A stretch of 64,000 bases of DNA, from contig NZ_AWQS01000001.1 of NCBI RefSeq assembly GCF_000576575.1, positions 1 through 64,000 on the forward strand, written 5' to 3'. The DNA is from Intrasporangium chromatireducens Q5-1 (lineage in GTDB: Bacteria; Actinomycetota; Actinomycetes; Actinomycetales; Dermatophilaceae). The notes below the pieces were generated by a model. It was not told the origin of the DNA, made no database searches, and saw only the letters and a list, made by a program, of their open reading frames with translations. Positions 62,111-64,000 of the stretch are shown here, one piece after another; position 1 is the first letter of the stretch; every line of letters begins with the position of its first letter. Position numbers and translations under genes: made by a program.

Positions 62111-63979
62111 GTGCATCTGCTACGCACCTCCGTCGAGGGCTTCTCCGCTCTTGAGCTCCGCCTCGCTGACCACCTATCCGAGCAGATGTCGATCCAGACC
62201 GGCCACCGGCCCGCCCCGGGTGAGGTGAAGTCCTGGCAGCGGAGCCTCCCAGTCCTCCGCGCCGACCTCGTCTCGGCTGGACTGGGTGCCGTCGAGATGC
62301 TGATCGAGTACCAGCTGCCGCTCACGAGCAAGCGTGCCGACGTCGTCCTCGCTGGCCGGCATCCCAAGACCGGCGACCCGTCATATCTGGTCGTCGAGCT
62401 CAAGCAGTGGAGCTCGGCGGAGCAGTTCGAGGACAGTGAACACCTCGTTCGGGTCGATGGCTACGGACACCGCTCCGTCACCCACCCATCCCTGCAGGTT
62501 GCCGGCTACTGCGACTACCTCGCAGACTTCGCAACCTACCTGGCCGACCATTCGCACTCGCTGGCCGGAGCGGCATACCTCCACAACGCGACGGACCACG
62601 CGGTGTCGGACCTCTTCGAGTTGACCCCACCCAACGGCATACGGCTCTTCACCGGTGAGCGACGCGGCGCGTTCGTCGACTACCTGCGCGAGCACTTCGC
62701 CCCCGGTGAGAGCGGCGCCGACGCTGCGGACATGCTGCTGCGCAGCAAGATCGCGCCGAGCAAGCAGCTGCTCGCCGTCGCGGCTGAGGAGGTCCAGCAA
62801 CGGGAGCAGTTCGTGCTGCTTGACGAGCAGCGGGACGCTTACGAGCACGTGATGTATGCCGTTGAGCGGGCTCGCCGCTCGAACGTGAAGACCGCCGTCG
62901 TGGTGAGTGGTGGCCCGGGCAGCGGCAAGTCGGTGATCGCGCTCTCCCTGATGGGCGAGCTGTCGCGGCAGGGCCGGACGGTCATGCACGCGACCGGCTC
63001 GAGGTCGTTCACCCAGACACTGCGCCGGGTGGCCGGGAAGCGCGCGCCGAAGGTGCAGAAGCTCTTCACCTACTTCAACTCGTTCATGACCGCGGAGCCG
63101 AACGACCTCGACTGCCTTATCCTCGACGAGGCGCATCGGATCCGGGAGACTTCGGTAAGCCGCTACACCCGCAAGGAGCTGCGGTCGATCGGGCGGCCGC
63201 AGGTGCACGAGCTGCTCTCCGCAGCGCGGGTGCCGGTCTTCCTGCTCGACGAGCACCAGGTCGTGCGGCCCGGCGAGATGGGCACCGTCGAGGAGATCGA
63301 GGCGCACGCCGCCGCGCTGGGGCTGCGGGTCGAGCACATCAACCTCAACGACCAGTTCCGGTGCGGTGGGTCGGAGCTCTACGTCGACTGGGTGCTGCGC
63401 CTGCTCGGGCTGGCCGAAGGCGGCCCGGTCAAGTGGGACGGTGACGACGGGTTTGATGTTTCCGTCTCCGACAGCCCCGAGGAGCTCGAGCACGTCCTAG
63501 CCAAGCACGACTCCAACGGCTACACCGCGCGGATCGCCGCCGGCTACTGCTGGCCATGGAGCGACCCTCGACCGGACGGAACGCTGGTGCCGGACGTCCA
63601 GATCGACGGATGGTCACGGCCCTGGAACGTCAAGGGCGAACGCGGTGTGGGTGGAGCGCCTCCCTCAGCATTGTGGGCGAGTGACCCTGCTGGTTTCGGG
63701 CAGGTGGGCTGCATCTACACGGCGCAGGGTTTCGAGTACGACCACGCGGGCGTCATCATCGGGCCTGACTTCGTGTGGCGGGAGGGCCGGTGGCTGACAG
63801 TGCGCGAGGGTAGCCGGGATCCGCTCCTTATGAAGCGGACGCAGGTCGATGACGCACAATTCGATCGCCTAGTGCGGAACGTCTACAAAGTGCTCCTGAC
63901 GCGCGGGATGCGCAGCGTGACGATCTACGCCACGGACCCCGCGACCCGAGACTTCTTGCGGAGCATCGTCCGAACATAG
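62111..63979 (+). CDS. DUF2075 helicase with N-terminal PD-(D/E)XK nuclease domain
   Basis: 622 residues from GTG 62111, which has GGGGA upstream; GTG 62090 is an alternative start. An N-terminal nuclease-like domain holds ADVVLAG (~Asp75) and YLVVELKQW (~97, E-x-K). The DUF2075 (Schlafen group 3-like) helicase domain has Walker A VVSGGPGSGKSVIALSL (~268), LDCLILDEAHRIRE and a C-terminal GQVGCIYTAQGFEYDHAGV. DUF2075 proteins are common in defence islands. It is divergent from the interrupted GTPase operon. Confidence 0.85.
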   Translation: MHLLRTSVEGFSALELRLADHLSEQMSIQTGHRPAPGEVKSWQRSLPVLRADLVSAGLGAVEMLIEYQLPLTSKRADVVLAGRHPKTGDPSYLVVELKQWSSAEQFEDSEHLVRVDGYGHRSVTHPSLQVAGYCDYLADFATYLADHSHSLAGAAYLHNATDHAVSDLFELTPPNGIRLFTGERRGAFVDYLREHFAPGESGADAADMLLRSKIAPSKQLLAVAAEEVQQREQFVLLDEQRDAYEHVMYAVERARRSNVKTAVVVSGGPGSGKSVIALSLMGELSRQGRTVMHATGSRSFTQTLRRVAGKRAPKVQKLFTYFNSFMTAEPNDLDCLILDEAHRIRETSVSRYTRKELRSIGRPQVHELLSAARVPVFLLDEHQVVRPGEMGTVEEIEAHAAALGLRVEHINLNDQFRCGGSELYVDWVLRLLGLAEGGPVKWDGDDGFDVSVSDSPEELEHVLAKHDSNGYTARIAAGYCWPWSDPRPDGTLVPDVQIDGWSRPWNVKGERGVGGAPPSALWASDPAGFGQVGCIYTAQGFEYDHAGVIIGPDFVWREGRWLTVREGSRDPLLMKRTQVDDAQFDRLVRNVYKVLLTRGMRSVTIYATDPATRDFLRSIVRT

Positions 63980-64000
63980 CCGTTGATCCGGCGGCGCAAC

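Overview
The window is high-GC DNA with the habits of an actinomycete: GTG, ATG and occasional TTG starts, very GC-rich third positions, dense GTGA/ATGA gene overlaps and probable leaderless genes. A member of the Intrasporangiaceae or a related Micrococcales family would fit, but that is inference; no rRNA, tRNA or other taxonomic marker is present.

Positions 1-17,650 are mostly housekeeping and accessory metabolism. They hold a SWIM/SNF2 helicase cut by the left edge, an acetoacetyl-CoA synthetase, a toxin-antitoxin pair with a palindromic operator, and a DUF2786 protein. A YjbR protein, a fused four-domain ABC exporter, a membrane protein, a NarL-type two-component system, a sugar porter, a BASS-family transporter and two small genes follow. 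Convergent gene ends carry strong hairpins.

Positions 17,797-25,606 form one catabolic cluster on the minus strand. In transcription order it encodes an NCS1 (cytosine/hydantoin-type) permease, a hydantoinase/oxoprolinase-like protein, three tandem DUF917 paralogues and a PucR-type regulator. Import of a nitrogen heterocycle followed by ring processing is the likely job; the substrate is unknown.

Positions 25,827-31,567 are a mixed stretch: a DUF981 membrane protein, an NAD(P)-binding protein, a secreted protein, a TetR regulator with a palindromic operator beside a 54-residue membrane protein, a KdgT permease with a BenD-like dehydrogenase, and a bacterial PH-domain protein.

Positions 31,742-63,979 look like a defence and DNA-processing island. 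They hold a NERD membrane protein, a DEDDh exonuclease-BRCT operon, a GIY-YIG-like protein, and a split Dna2-like pair (Fe-S PD-(D/E)XK nuclease plus SF1 helicase). A three-gene module containing two paralogous zinc-knuckle proteins comes next. Then follows a complete type 2 BREX (Pgl) operon, pglW-pglX-pglY-pglZ-brxD-brxHI, closed by a classical U-tract terminator. Upstream of pglW sits a three-gene operon whose first gene, a membrane-anchored small GTPase, has an in-frame TAA stop. A nuclease-DUF2075 helicase fusion is divergent to it.

The best candidates for undescribed biology are the split Dna2-like pair, the paired H-x5-C/CxxC proteins, the triple DUF917 operon, and a GGCATAC/GTATGCC sequence that recurs in all reading frames and in intergenic hairpins. 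Intergenic stretches not listed as features are under about 250 bases, and I saw no genes in them.
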